A DNA stretch of 64,000 bases from Emergencia timonensis. GTDB taxonomy: Bacteria > Bacillota > Clostridia > Peptostreptococcales > Anaerovoracaceae. Both the position numbers and the translations under genes were made by a program. The stretch lies in the NCBI RefSeq assembly GCF_900086585.1, contig NZ_FLKM01000008.1, positions 868,001-932,000 on the forward strand. Direction: 5' to 3'. Every line of letters begins with the position of its first letter. The stretch's first letter is position 1. The notes beneath the pieces were generated by a model. That model was not told the DNA's origin. It worked only from the letters and a program-made list of their open reading frames with translations, and did no database searches. Shown piece by piece: positions 16,980-25,382 of this stretch.

Positions 16980-17020
16980 TTGACAAACTGTTATATCTAT
17001 ATATACTGTATATATACAGT
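16980..17020 (+). promoter_or_regulatory. Promoter and perfect palindromic operator of the GntR-ABC operon
   Basis: TTGACA (16980-16985) and TATACT (17002-17007) are 16 bases apart. Overlapping the -10 is a perfect 16-base palindrome, ACTGTATA followed directly by TATACAGT (17005-17020). This is the expected layout for repression by the GntR/YtrA-type regulator encoded immediately downstream. Confidence 0.8.
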
Positions 17021-17043
17021 GAAACGACAAAGGAGGCCAAACT

Positions 17044-17421
17044 TTGGATATCATTATCAGTAATTCTAGCAGTCAGCCGATCTATGAACAGATCTGCACA
17101 CAGATCAAGAATCAGATTATTTCTGAAAAGTTGGCAGAAGGGGACGCTCTTCCGTCAATCAGATCACTGGCAAAGGACTTGAAAATCAGTGTCATTACGA
17201 CGAAGCGTGCCTATGACGAACTTGAGCAAGAGGGGTTCATATATACAGTCGCTGGAAAGGGATGCTTTGTAGCAGAAAGAAACGTGGAACTCATCAGAGA
17301 GGGGAATCTCAAGAAAATCGAGCTTCTGATGGAAGAGATTTTAGCGCTGGGAGCGTCATGTAACTTGAGCAGTGATGAACTGATTGAGATGTTTCGATTG
17401 ATGTCTGCGGGCAACGCGTAG
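17044..17421 (+). CDS. GntR family (YtrA-type) transcriptional regulator
   Basis: Translation starts at TTG 17044 with AAAGGAGG upstream. The 125 residues are a GntR winged helix (PIYEQICTQIKNQIISEKL, then LPSIRSLAKDLKISVITTKR) with a short helical tail, the YtrA-type architecture that usually represses its own ABC transporter operon. The ATPase and permease follow directly. It should bind the ACTGTATA/TATACAGT palindrome at 17005. Confidence 0.93.
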   Translation: MDIIISNSSSQPIYEQICTQIKNQIISEKLAEGDALPSIRSLAKDLKISVITTKRAYDELEQEGFIYTVAGKGCFVAERNVELIREGNLKKIELLMEEILALGASCNLSSDELIEMFRLMSAGNA

Positions 17422-17507
17422 TCAATTGAGCAAGGGCTCTCACAGCATAAAGTCTGCCATACCGCGCCTTTCACTTGCGGGACAGACCATCATATGGAGG
17501 AATAGTA

Positions 17508-18362
17508 ATGGGATACGAAAATGCGATAGAACTAAAAAATGTGACAAAAGAGTTTAAAGGTTTTAAATTGGACAATATCAGTTTTGATTTGCCGAAAGGC
17601 TGTATTTTGGGGCTGGTAGGAGAAAATGGAGCTGGGAAAAGCACAACGATTAACTTGATTATGAACTCCTTGAAGAAAGATAGCGGAGAGATTTCCGTCA
17701 TGGGAGTTGATAACGCTTCCGGAGATTTTGCAGAACTGAAAGAGGATATCGGGGTAGTCCTGGATGAAGCTTATTTTCCTATGGTCATCAACGCTGAAGT
17801 AGTCAACAAGATGATGAAAGCGACCTATACCAGATGGGATGAAGAAGTGTTCTTTGGCTATATACACAGGTTTGATCTTCCGCAGAAAAAACCGTTTAAG
17901 GAGTTTTCCAGGGGGATGAAGATGAAGCTTGCGATCGCAGTGGCACTGTCCCACGATCCAAAGCTTTTAGTCCTGGATGAAGCGACCAGCGGACTGGATC
18001 CCATCGTGAGAGATGAAATCCTTGAAATCTTTTACGATTTTACGAGAGATCCAGAACATTCCGTTCTGATTTCCTCACATATTCTCAGCGATTTAGAGAA
18101 ACTCTGTGATTATGTGGCATTTATTCATAAAGGAAAGCTGTTGTTCTGCGAGGGAAAAGATGAATTGCTGGAGAAATACGGTGTCATCAGGTGTTCCCGA
18201 AGCCAGCTGGCAGATATTCCGTCGGGGGCGGTCAAAGGCAAGCGGATTAGTGACTATGGCGCTGAGTGCCTGGTTGAAAGAAACCTGGTTTCAAACTCCT
18301 TCAACATTGAAAAGGCAAGCGTTGAAGACATAATTTTATATATGGTGAAAGGGGATAAATAA
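17508..18362 (+). CDS. ABC transporter ATP-binding protein of the GntR operon
   Basis: The ATG at 17508 has GGAGG upstream; an in-frame extension to 17475 is rejected. The 284 residues carry Walker A GENGAGKST (about 38-46), signature FSRGMKMKL and Walker B LLVLDEATSGLDP. This ATPase type, next to YtrA regulators, serves small ABC-2 exporters that respond to cell-wall antibiotics or other envelope stress. Its stop lies one base before the permease start, so the two are translationally coupled. Confidence 0.93.
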   Translation: MGYENAIELKNVTKEFKGFKLDNISFDLPKGCILGLVGENGAGKSTTINLIMNSLKKDSGEISVMGVDNASGDFAELKEDIGVVLDEAYFPMVINAEVVNKMMKATYTRWDEEVFFGYIHRFDLPQKKPFKEFSRGMKMKLAIAVALSHDPKLLVLDEATSGLDPIVRDEILEIFYDFTRDPEHSVLISSHILSDLEKLCDYVAFIHKGKLLFCEGKDELLEKYGVIRCSRSQLADIPSGAVKGKRISDYGAECLVERNLVSNSFNIEKASVEDIILYMVKGDK

Positions 18363-18363
18363 A

Positions 18364-18975
18364 ATGAGAGGACTTGTATTAAAAGATTCCTATGTACTGC
18401 TGAAGCAGATGAAGTTGTTTGGCATATTGATGCTGGCTATGGCGGTGATACCGAACACCTTTACACGGGGGTTTGCAATCATGTATGCGTCAATGCTGCC
18501 AATCACGGCTATAGCCTTTGATGAGCAGGCGAAATGGGATTATTACGCAAATATGATGCCGTACAAAAAAAGGGATATGGCTTTGTCTAAATACGTCATC
18601 GGCATGGTGTTCACTTTGGTGGTCTGTGTGGTTGAAGTGCTGGCCATTATCGTAACGGCGGCTGTCAAAAATCAATCGTCTGTGCTCATGCAGGAGGAAC
18701 TGATGATTGTGCCTCTTGTAGCCGCTGCAGCCATGATCCTCATGTCTGTCAATCTTCCCATTATCATGAAAATGGGTGCAGAGCGGGGACGGATGGTGTA
18801 TATACTGCTTACTGTCTTTGTTGCAGTAGCCGTGGTAGGCACCGTAGAAGTTGACAGCCCCCTTTGGCAGATGGACGAGAATCTGCTCATGATAGGGCTT
18901 GTGGCGATTGCCATTGCAGCGCTATTGATATCCATGGCGATTTCTGTCAAATTATACAACAACAAACGCTACTAG
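18364..18975 (+). CDS. ABC-2 transporter permease (DUF-type, short)
   Basis: A 203-residue protein with six hydrophobic segments, starting MRGLVLKDSYVLLKQMKLFG. The FDEQAKWDYYANMMPYKKRDMALSKY stretch (in parts) after helix 2 is characteristic of short ABC-2 permeases found with YtrA-type operons, where the D-x-W-x-x-Y-x-x-x-MP-x-x motif recurs. It forms the membrane half of the exporter. A terminator follows at 18993. Confidence 0.85.
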   Translation: MRGLVLKDSYVLLKQMKLFGILMLAMAVIPNTFTRGFAIMYASMLPITAIAFDEQAKWDYYANMMPYKKRDMALSKYVIGMVFTLVVCVVEVLAIIVTAAVKNQSSVLMQEELMIVPLVAAAAMILMSVNLPIIMKMGAERGRMVYILLTVFVAVAVVGTVEVDSPLWQMDENLLMIGLVAIAIAALLISMAISVKLYNNKRY

Positions 18976-18992
18976 TCCCATCTTCCGTTATC

Positions 18993-19014
18993 AAAGACCC
19001 TCCGGGGTCTTTTT
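18993..19014 (+). terminator. Rho-independent terminator of the GntR-ABC operon
   Basis: AAAGACCC and GGGTCTTT form a tight stem with a four-base loop, followed by T residues to 19014. Confidence 0.88.
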
Positions 19015-19016
19015 GT

Positions 19017-19077
19017 AATTCTTAAAAATTCTTAATTCTCACGATATCTATATATTTTTTCAGTGATACGGTATAAA
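19017..19077 (+). promoter_or_regulatory. Direct repeats and -10 upstream of the response regulator
   Basis: AATTCTTAA occurs at 19017-19025 and 19027-19035, a ten-base period typical of OmpR/PhoB binding boxes. A -10 candidate TATAAA lies at 19072-19077 without a clear -35. Positive autoregulation by the regulator at 19113 would fit. Confidence 0.4.
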
Positions 19078-19112
19078 ATGTATGTGCAAAAGGGAACAGA
19101 AAGGACATTTTT

Positions 19113-19811
19113 ATGGAACAGAACAGAATTTTAATTGTTGATGATGACCCCAATATCAGAGAGGTCTTGTCAGTTTTGCTCGGAAGTGAAGGCTATTCTG
19201 TGGACCAGGCGGAAGATGGAGAAGAGGCCCTTAAGAAAGTAGATAAAGACAAAAATATAGACTTAGTAATATTGGATATTATGATGCCTGGGATGTCAGG
19301 CGTAGAAGTCTGCGCATACATCAGAAAGAAGTCTCCCGTTCCGGTGCTTTTCCTAACGGCAAAGTCACAGGATCAGGACAAGGTAGAAGCCTATACCGAA
19401 GGCGGCGATGACTACCTGGTAAAGCCTTTTTCGCAGACGGAGCTGTTGATGAAGGTCAAATCTTTGCTGCGCCGCTATAAAGAATATCAGGGAAAATCAG
19501 CCCCGAAGGCCAGGCCGACCATCGGCGGCAACATTTCCATCGACACAAAGACCAGATCTGCCCTAAAAGGTGATCGGAAGATCGCTTTGACAGATAAAGA
19601 ATTTGACATTCTGCAGTTTTTTATGGAACACAAGGGTGAGATTGTGGAGAACAAGGACCTTTACGAAGGCGTCTGGGGAGAAAAGTATCTCCCTTCCGCA
19701 GGAAACACCATCATGGTACATGTGCTGAACTTGAGAAAGAAACTAGAAGAAGACGTGAACAATCCGAAGATTATCAAAACCGTATGGGGAAAGGGGTATA
19801 AGGTTGAATAG
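19113..19811 (+). CDS. OmpR/PhoB family response regulator
   Basis: The 232-residue protein has a receiver domain (acidic DDD at 10-12, phosphoacceptor Asp55 in VILDIMMPG, Lys104 in YLVKPFS) and a winged-helix DNA-binding domain from about residue 130, ending WGKGYKVE. It overlaps the histidine kinase gene by eight bases. The downstream genes suggest it controls envelope polysaccharide acylation. Confidence 0.95.
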   Translation: MEQNRILIVDDDPNIREVLSVLLGSEGYSVDQAEDGEEALKKVDKDKNIDLVILDIMMPGMSGVEVCAYIRKKSPVPVLFLTAKSQDQDKVEAYTEGGDDYLVKPFSQTELLMKVKSLLRRYKEYQGKSAPKARPTIGGNISIDTKTRSALKGDRKIALTDKEFDILQFFMEHKGEIVENKDLYEGVWGEKYLPSAGNTIMVHVLNLRKKLEEDVNNPKIIKTVWGKGYKVE

Positions 19812-21246
19812 GAAAAAAAGATTTATTTCTCTCAATCTCAAGATGACGGTAGCGATTCTGGCCGGCATCGTTTTGGCATTTGGCATGTATCTTTTCTGTA
19901 CGTGGTTTGAAACGCATATTACCAATACTTATTATACCAGCGATAAGGCGATAGAAAAAAACGTGGGGGCTGTTTATGACGACCTGGAAAGCTACATCAA
20001 AAAATACAACGTCGAAGCCACGGACCGAGACGCTCTGACCAATTGGCTGAACGAACAGAAGTATACTTACTTCTTTATATACAATGACGAAACCAATGTT
20101 TTTGAGAAAGGCTGGTGGGGCAGTTCCAATTCAGATAATCAGAATGATCCCCTGGCAAATGAAGACGCACCGATAAATAATGATTTGAGCAGCAGCGATA
20201 TCAAAGGCGACATGGTGACAGAGGATACATTTCTGACAGATGCCAAAAACCGAATTATTGAGTTTGCAGACGGCAGATATTACGTCTTTATAGATGTGTA
20301 TAAGGAACAGCATTTTCATGAGATCATGGTTCTGGTGACCGTGGTGCTCTGTTTTCTCACTTTATTGGCAACAATTCTGATCTACAACAAGAGGACGTTG
20401 AACCGTATCATTACATTAGCATCTGAAGTACAGCAGGTCAGTGATGGAAAACTGGACTACGAAATTCACTCCTTCCACAATGATGAAATTGGCACGTTGT
20501 CTACTAGTGTGGATAATATGAGAAACTCCATCATTCAAAAACATCAGAACGAAAAAGAGGCCTGGGAGGCAAATACACAGCTGATTACAGCGATGTCCCA
20601 CGATATCAGGACGCCTCTCACATCCATGATCGGCTACCTCGATATCATTGAAGGAAAGAAATACAAATCACAGGAGGAACTGGACAAATATATCGCTTCC
20701 TGCAGGGATAAGTCTTTTCAGTTGAAGGATCTATCGGATAAATTGTTTCAGTATTTTCTGGTCTTCGGCAATCAGGGCAGTGACAGAACCCTGGAGAGCT
20801 ATGATGCCGGCATCCTGTTCCAGCAGCTGCTGGCAGAGCACTGCGCAGAGGCCATCAGTTACGATTACAAGGTGGATTTCCAATATACGATACCAGAGGA
20901 AGTCAATGTGATGACAGATATATCCGGCCTGCGGAGACTCTTCGACAATGTATTTTCTAACATTATGAAATACGGCGACAAAAGAGAAGACATTCGCGTG
21001 GAAGCTGCGCTCAATGGGACAATCGTCAAAATTGTCGTTGAAAATCATATTCTGGAGCAGGCGAAGAAGGTTGAGAGCACGCGCATCGGCTTGAAGACCT
21101 GTGAACGAATCTGCAGCGATTTGCAGGGAATATTCCGCTATACAGAGGAAGAGCATATCTTTACGGTAGAAATAACTTTTCCAATGGCGATAGAGACGAC
21201 AAAGGACAACAAAGAAGAAGCAAAGGAAGCGAGGAGCAAGAATTAA
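19804..21246 (+). CDS. Sensor histidine kinase with an atypical ATP-binding domain
   Basis: Starts at TTG 19804 inside the regulator stop region. The 480 residues comprise TM1 (about 14-36), an acidic extracytoplasmic sensor loop of about 125 residues, TM2 (about 169-189), HAMP, and a DHp helix with the H-box SHDIRTPLTSMIGYL (His266). The C-terminal part has an N-box-like NVFSNIMKYG, but the usual DxGxG box is absent; IVVENHILEQAKKVESTRIGLKTC (in two parts) occupies its place. The lid is therefore short, as in some clostridial kinases. It should phosphorylate the adjacent regulator. Downstream genes point to sensing of envelope state. Confidence 0.9.
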   Translation: MNRKKRFISLNLKMTVAILAGIVLAFGMYLFCTWFETHITNTYYTSDKAIEKNVGAVYDDLESYIKKYNVEATDRDALTNWLNEQKYTYFFIYNDETNVFEKGWWGSSNSDNQNDPLANEDAPINNDLSSSDIKGDMVTEDTFLTDAKNRIIEFADGRYYVFIDVYKEQHFHEIMVLVTVVLCFLTLLATILIYNKRTLNRIITLASEVQQVSDGKLDYEIHSFHNDEIGTLSTSVDNMRNSIIQKHQNEKEAWEANTQLITAMSHDIRTPLTSMIGYLDIIEGKKYKSQEELDKYIASCRDKSFQLKDLSDKLFQYFLVFGNQGSDRTLESYDAGILFQQLLAEHCAEAISYDYKVDFQYTIPEEVNVMTDISGLRRLFDNVFSNIMKYGDKREDIRVEAALNGTIVKIVVENHILEQAKKVESTRIGLKTCERICSDLQGIFRYTEEEHIFTVEITFPMAIETTKDNKEEAKEARSKN

Positions 21247-21731
21247 TGAAAAAAAGAGCAATTGTTTTTACATTGACTGCTGTTTTACTGCTGGCACTTA
21301 CAGCCTGCGGAAATCAGAATGACTCTGTAAAATGTGTGAAAGCTGTGGAGACGGCTTTGGAAAAAGTAAAGTCAGCGGACATCGACACCACAGTTAACTA
21401 TGACGAAGATGCTTATGGCGAAAATTTTGAGAGGCTGTATAATTTCTCCAAGGAGCAAGTGGACGACGGGGTAATCGCTTATGCATCCAGCGGAGGCAGT
21501 GCAGATGAAATTTCTGTCGTCCACGTAGCAGACAGCAGTGATGTAAACGGCATCAAAAAATATATGGAAGCCAGACTGGAGAAACGTCTGCAGGATTTTC
21601 AAAACTACAAGCCGGAGGAAGTATCAAAAATTGAAAACGGTAAAGTAGTGGTGCAGCAGCAATATGTAATTTTAGTTATTTCTAATAAAGCAGATGATAT
21701 CATCAATGCGATGAGAGAGGTATTGCGTTAA
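21246..21731 (+). CDS. DUF4358 family lipoprotein
   Basis: The start shares one base with the kinase stop. A signal of about 20 residues ends in lipobox LTAC (Cys21). The 161-residue chain has the DUF4358 pattern: GGSADEISVVHVADSSDVNG, then a helix EARLEKRLQDFQNYKPEE, then VVVQQQYVILVIS. DUF4358 proteins commonly accompany MBOAT and DHHW genes in Clostridia; their role is unknown. As a lipoprotein it would act outside the membrane with those partners. Confidence 0.88.
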   Translation: MKKRAIVFTLTAVLLLALTACGNQNDSVKCVKAVETALEKVKSADIDTTVNYDEDAYGENFERLYNFSKEQVDDGVIAYASSGGSADEISVVHVADSSDVNGIKKYMEARLEKRLQDFQNYKPEEVSKIENGKVVVQQQYVILVISNKADDIINAMREVLR

Positions 21732-21744
21732 AAGGGAGCAGAGT

Positions 21745-22743
21745 ATGGAGAAGAAGAATAAGGTATTTATCATTGTATGCATTGCGATGCAAGTGACTTT
21801 GATTGTGGGGGTAGCCGTTTTGTTCGTACAGAACACGAAACTGGCAGATACCGTAAAGCAGTACGTAGCGTCAGCAGGAGATATTCACGACATCTACGAT
21901 GACAGCAAAGTGGTTGAAGCTTATCAGTCCGGCAAGACAGACGGACTGAACGAACAGGAAAAATATGTTTTGGAGAAGGCGAAGGAGGTCATTAAGGAAA
22001 ATATCAAAGACGGCATGTCAGATTACGAAAAAGAAAAAGCAATTTATGACTGGCAGGTAGCGTATGTGGCATATAATGATCAAAACCTGGCACCGATTTC
22101 TGCGGGCGACCAGTACAGTCACTTGCCTTATGGCGTTCTCAAATATCACCAGGCTATTTGCGTCGGAAATGCAACTACCTTTAAGTTGTTTATGGATCTG
22201 CTGGGGATTGAAAATCAGATTATCCACTCAACGGAAGAAGGGGAGCACGCCTGGAATCTGGTTAAGCTTGACGGGGATTGGTATCACAGCGATGTGACCT
22301 TCGACGGAGGAGCAAATGGAAAGCCTGCTTACACCAATTTTAATGTTCCAGACAGTGTAAAAGATGACGGCAGTTACCCTTGGAACCACGAGGTCATTCC
22401 GGCGGCAGACGGCACCAAGTATTGTTATCTCGCCAATGAAGCGAAAGAACTGAAAGACGTCTATGCCCTGCCAAAATACATAAAGCAGCAGCTGGATAAG
22501 GGGATAAAGACGATTACCTTTACATTAAAGAATTCTGCCGGCTACACCCAGAATGTGGCAGATTACATTACCTCAGCCTTTGCCAATGGTGATGGTGATC
22601 TATATACAAATCCAACGCTGCCTATCGGTTCTAAAAATGTCTACGTAATTACCGTGGATAGTTTTAACGACGAAGGCGAAGCAGACGCTGCCAGTCAGAA
22701 AATTATAAACAAACTGCAGGAGATTATCGATGGTCTTCAGTAG
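21745..22743 (+). CDS. Membrane-anchored transglutaminase-like protein
   Basis: The 332-residue protein has an N-terminal membrane anchor (about residues 8-29) and an extracytoplasmic transglutaminase-like domain. A complete candidate triad is visible: Cys139 in QAICVGNATTF, His168 in GEHAWNLV and Asp183 in YHSDVTFD. Such domains act as proteases, peptide-bond-forming enzymes or wall-modifying enzymes. Here it lies between a DUF4358 lipoprotein and an MBOAT acyltransferase, with a 14-base overlap into the latter. The substrate is unknown; a role in the surface polymer is inferred from context. Confidence 0.87.
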   Translation: MEKKNKVFIIVCIAMQVTLIVGVAVLFVQNTKLADTVKQYVASAGDIHDIYDDSKVVEAYQSGKTDGLNEQEKYVLEKAKEVIKENIKDGMSDYEKEKAIYDWQVAYVAYNDQNLAPISAGDQYSHLPYGVLKYHQAICVGNATTFKLFMDLLGIENQIIHSTEEGEHAWNLVKLDGDWYHSDVTFDGGANGKPAYTNFNVPDSVKDDGSYPWNHEVIPAADGTKYCYLANEAKELKDVYALPKYIKQQLDKGIKTITFTLKNSAGYTQNVADYITSAFANGDGDLYTNPTLPIGSKNVYVITVDSFNDEGEADAASQKIINKLQEIIDGLQ

Positions 22744-24139
22744 TACTGTATTTTTATTTACTTTTCTTCCAGCCGTATTATTCGTCTACTATCTATGCCC
22801 GGGAAGATGGCGCAATGCTTTTCTCTTGGCGGCAAGCCTGGTATTCTATGGCTGGGGGGAACCGCGATATATTATAGTCATGGTCCTATCCATTCTGTTC
22901 AATTATGGAAGCGGTCTGGTTATGGGTCATCTAAAAGGCGGGACTAGGCCGTCGCGGCTGACACTTGCTTTTTCAGTAGCTGGGAATCTTTTGATTCTCG
23001 GCTGCTTTAAATACGCGGATTTTTTAATCGAGAATATAAATGAACTCATCGGCTCATCTTTTGGGCTGCTGCAGCTTACACTGCCAATCGGCATCTCTTT
23101 TTACACTTTTCAGGCGATGTCCTATGTAATTGACGTCTATCGGGGTAAAGTGCGCCCGCAGCGCAATATATTAGATTTTGCAACCTATATCACCCTTTTT
23201 CCGCAGCTGATCGCCGGACCCATCGTCAGATATGTTACCGTTGAAGAGCAGCTGCGTTCTCGAAAGTACAGTTTGGAACAGGGCGCTGAAGGGGTACGCA
23301 GATTTATCATCGGTCTGGGCAAAAAAGTGCTGTTAGCCAATCAGGCTGGTTTGCTCTGGACGGAAATTTCATCTATGAACATGGAGCATTTGCCCGCTGT
23401 TACAGCTTGGCTGGGTGCGATTGCCTTTACTTTTCAGATTTACTTTGATTTTTCGGGCTACTCGGATATGGCCATCGGGTTGGGCAAGCTCCTGGGCTTT
23501 GAATTCTTAGAGAACTTCAACTACCCTTATATAGCAAAGAGCATTACAGAGTTTTGGCGCAGATGGCATATTTCCCTCAGCACCTGGTTTAAAGAGTACC
23601 TTTATATTCCTCTGGGGGGAAACAGAAAAGGTCTCGTCAGGCAATGTGTCAACATCATGATTGTGTGGGCGCTGACAGGCTTCTGGCACGGCGCCAGTTG
23701 GAACTTTCTCTGGTGGGGTATCTATTTTGGTCTGCTGTTGATTCTGGAAAAGGTTTTGCTGCTGAAATATCTGGCGAAACTTCCTGCTTGGATACAGCAT
23801 CTTTACGCCCTTTTCCTCATCGTCTTGGGTTGGGTGATCTTTGCAGAAAGTTCAGGTTTGTCTTTTCTTACCTATCTCAGGGCCATGTTTGGCTCTATGG
23901 GTTTTGCAGATCAGAGATCGCTGTACTTTCTGATGACCAGCGGAGCCAGCCTCTGCATTATGGCCCTAGCTTCTACAGGGTTACCAAAGCGGATAGCCGG
24001 AAAAGGGCTGCAGAAGCTGTCCGGGAAACCGACGATTTACGTGGCGGCGAAGAATGTTTTTTTGCTGCTGATTCTTCTGCTGTCCACAGCTTTTCTCGTA
24101 AGCGATACCTATAACCCATTTCTTTACTTTAGATTTTAG
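22730..24139 (+). CDS. MBOAT family O-acyltransferase (AlgI/DltB-like)
   Basis: The 469 residues begin MVFSSTVFLFTFLPAVLFVYY, the usual start of AlgI-type MBOAT proteins, and have about eleven helices. Motif FWRRWHISLSTWFKEYLYIPLGGNR (shown in two pieces by helix) and the conserved histidine His320 in LTGFWHGASWNF are present. These enzymes move acyl groups across the membrane for polysaccharide O-acylation. The downstream DHHW protein is the expected extracytoplasmic partner (AlgJ/AlgX role). The start overlaps the transglutaminase gene and has its own GGAG site. Confidence 0.95.
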   Translation: MVFSSTVFLFTFLPAVLFVYYLCPGRWRNAFLLAASLVFYGWGEPRYIIVMVLSILFNYGSGLVMGHLKGGTRPSRLTLAFSVAGNLLILGCFKYADFLIENINELIGSSFGLLQLTLPIGISFYTFQAMSYVIDVYRGKVRPQRNILDFATYITLFPQLIAGPIVRYVTVEEQLRSRKYSLEQGAEGVRRFIIGLGKKVLLANQAGLLWTEISSMNMEHLPAVTAWLGAIAFTFQIYFDFSGYSDMAIGLGKLLGFEFLENFNYPYIAKSITEFWRRWHISLSTWFKEYLYIPLGGNRKGLVRQCVNIMIVWALTGFWHGASWNFLWWGIYFGLLLILEKVLLLKYLAKLPAWIQHLYALFLIVLGWVIFAESSGLSFLTYLRAMFGSMGFADQRSLYFLMTSGASLCIMALASTGLPKRIAGKGLQKLSGKPTIYVAAKNVFLLLILLLSTAFLVSDTYNPFLYFRF

Positions 24140-24147
24140 GAGGTCAC

Positions 24148-25299
24148 ATGATGAAAAAAATAGATAATCTGACGACGATCATTTTGTTCGCTGTGTTCCT
24201 CCTTACCCTGGGAATTGGCGGCTGGATGCTGAGAGATCAGTCTTTTTCTGAAAATGAAAACCGATATCTGCAGCAGAAACCACAGATTTCGGCAGCGAGT
24301 ATTTTGTCAGGAGAGTTTGAAGAGACATTCCAGAATTATCAAGACGATCAATTTCCCTTTCGGAATAGCTGGATTACTTTAAAGACTGCATCCAAGCTGG
24401 CTCTGTTCAGTAAAGATTTAAACGGTGTGTATTTGGGCAAAGACGGATATCTGATTGAAAAGATTTCTGAAGAAGATGCAGACAGGGAATTGTTTACGGC
24501 CAATTTGCAGACAATTAAGGAATTCTGCCAGAGTCTGCCGGAGGGAATATCAAAATCCGTCATTTTAGTGCCGACGACGGCTGCCATCATGAACAGAAAA
24601 TTGCCCACAGGCGCGAGACCTTTTGACGAAACCTCTTTTGCTGAGGAAGCGGCAGAGCAATTGAAAAATCTCAATTATGTCGACTTGTATGCCGCTTTTA
24701 AGGGAGAAAAAGGCAGTCAGATCTATTACAAGACCGACCACCACTGGACGACAGAAGGCGCTCGTTTGGCTTATGGTGCATGGAGGCGGAAGATGGGAAA
24801 ATCAGACGCCTCATTAAAAGAACTGAAGAAAGAGGTGCTGTCCAGCGATTTCCAAGGTACGCTCTATTCAAAGGTGCTTTGGGACGACGGAACCAGAGAC
24901 CAGGTCACTGCTTATATCGGTTCTGCACAGGAGAACTGGCATGTCATTGCCGATAATAAAGACATCGGAGGTATTTATCAGAAAAAGTATGTCAACGAAA
25001 AAGATAAGTATGCTGTATTTTTTGGCGGCAATTACGGCAGATTGGAAATAAAAACTGGCAAAAAGACTGGAAGAAATCTTCTAATTATCAAGGATTCTTT
25101 TGCCAACGCCTTCGCACCTTTTGCGGCGGAAGATTTTGATCAGGTCTGCATGGTGGATCTGCGGTATTTCAGTGGAAATTTAGAAGCATATCTGAAAGAA
25201 AATCATATTACGGACCTGCTGGTCTTGTACAGTATGTCAGATATGACGAAAGACAAAAACATTTCTGTGCTGCAAAATGGAGGAGATATTCTCTCCTAG
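24148..25299 (+). CDS. DHHW family protein (AlgJ/AlgX-like acyl transfer partner)
   Basis: A 383-residue protein with an N-terminal membrane anchor and the signature Asp197-His198-His199-Trp200 (TDHHWTTEGA). KDSFANAFAPF near residue 315 supplies the serine region of the SGNH-like fold. DHHW proteins act outside the cell with MBOAT acyltransferases to O-acylate polymers. Two adjacent ATGs exist; the second (24151) has better spacing to AGGAGG. Last gene of the operon that starts at 19113; a terminator follows. Confidence 0.92.
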   Translation: MMKKIDNLTTIILFAVFLLTLGIGGWMLRDQSFSENENRYLQQKPQISAASILSGEFEETFQNYQDDQFPFRNSWITLKTASKLALFSKDLNGVYLGKDGYLIEKISEEDADRELFTANLQTIKEFCQSLPEGISKSVILVPTTAAIMNRKLPTGARPFDETSFAEEAAEQLKNLNYVDLYAAFKGEKGSQIYYKTDHHWTTEGARLAYGAWRRKMGKSDASLKELKKEVLSSDFQGTLYSKVLWDDGTRDQVTAYIGSAQENWHVIADNKDIGGIYQKKYVNEKDKYAVFFGGNYGRLEIKTGKKTGRNLLIIKDSFANAFAPFAAEDFDQVCMVDLRYFSGNLEAYLKENHITDLLVLYSMSDMTKDKNISVLQNGGDILS

Positions 25300-25342
25300 T
25301 ACTGACACAGTACGGATACACATCGATATACATTGGCAATAG

Positions 25343-25375
25343 AAAACTGCCCATCTTTGTATGAGGGCAGTTTTT
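25343..25375. terminator. Bidirectional terminator between convergent operons
   Basis: AAAACTGCCC (25343-25352) pairs with GGGCAGTTTT (25365-25374). There is a T-run on the plus side and an A-run before the stem, so it can also end the CDF transcript arriving from the other strand. Confidence 0.82.
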
Positions 25376-25382
25376 CATTGCA

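Noticed and set aside
16474..17182. Open frames encoding MAPAVTQNRRKTLFLL-like repeats across the 94-bp array
   Set aside because: They arise from the repeat itself, shift frame every unit (94 is not divisible by three), lack ribosome sites and exist on both strands.
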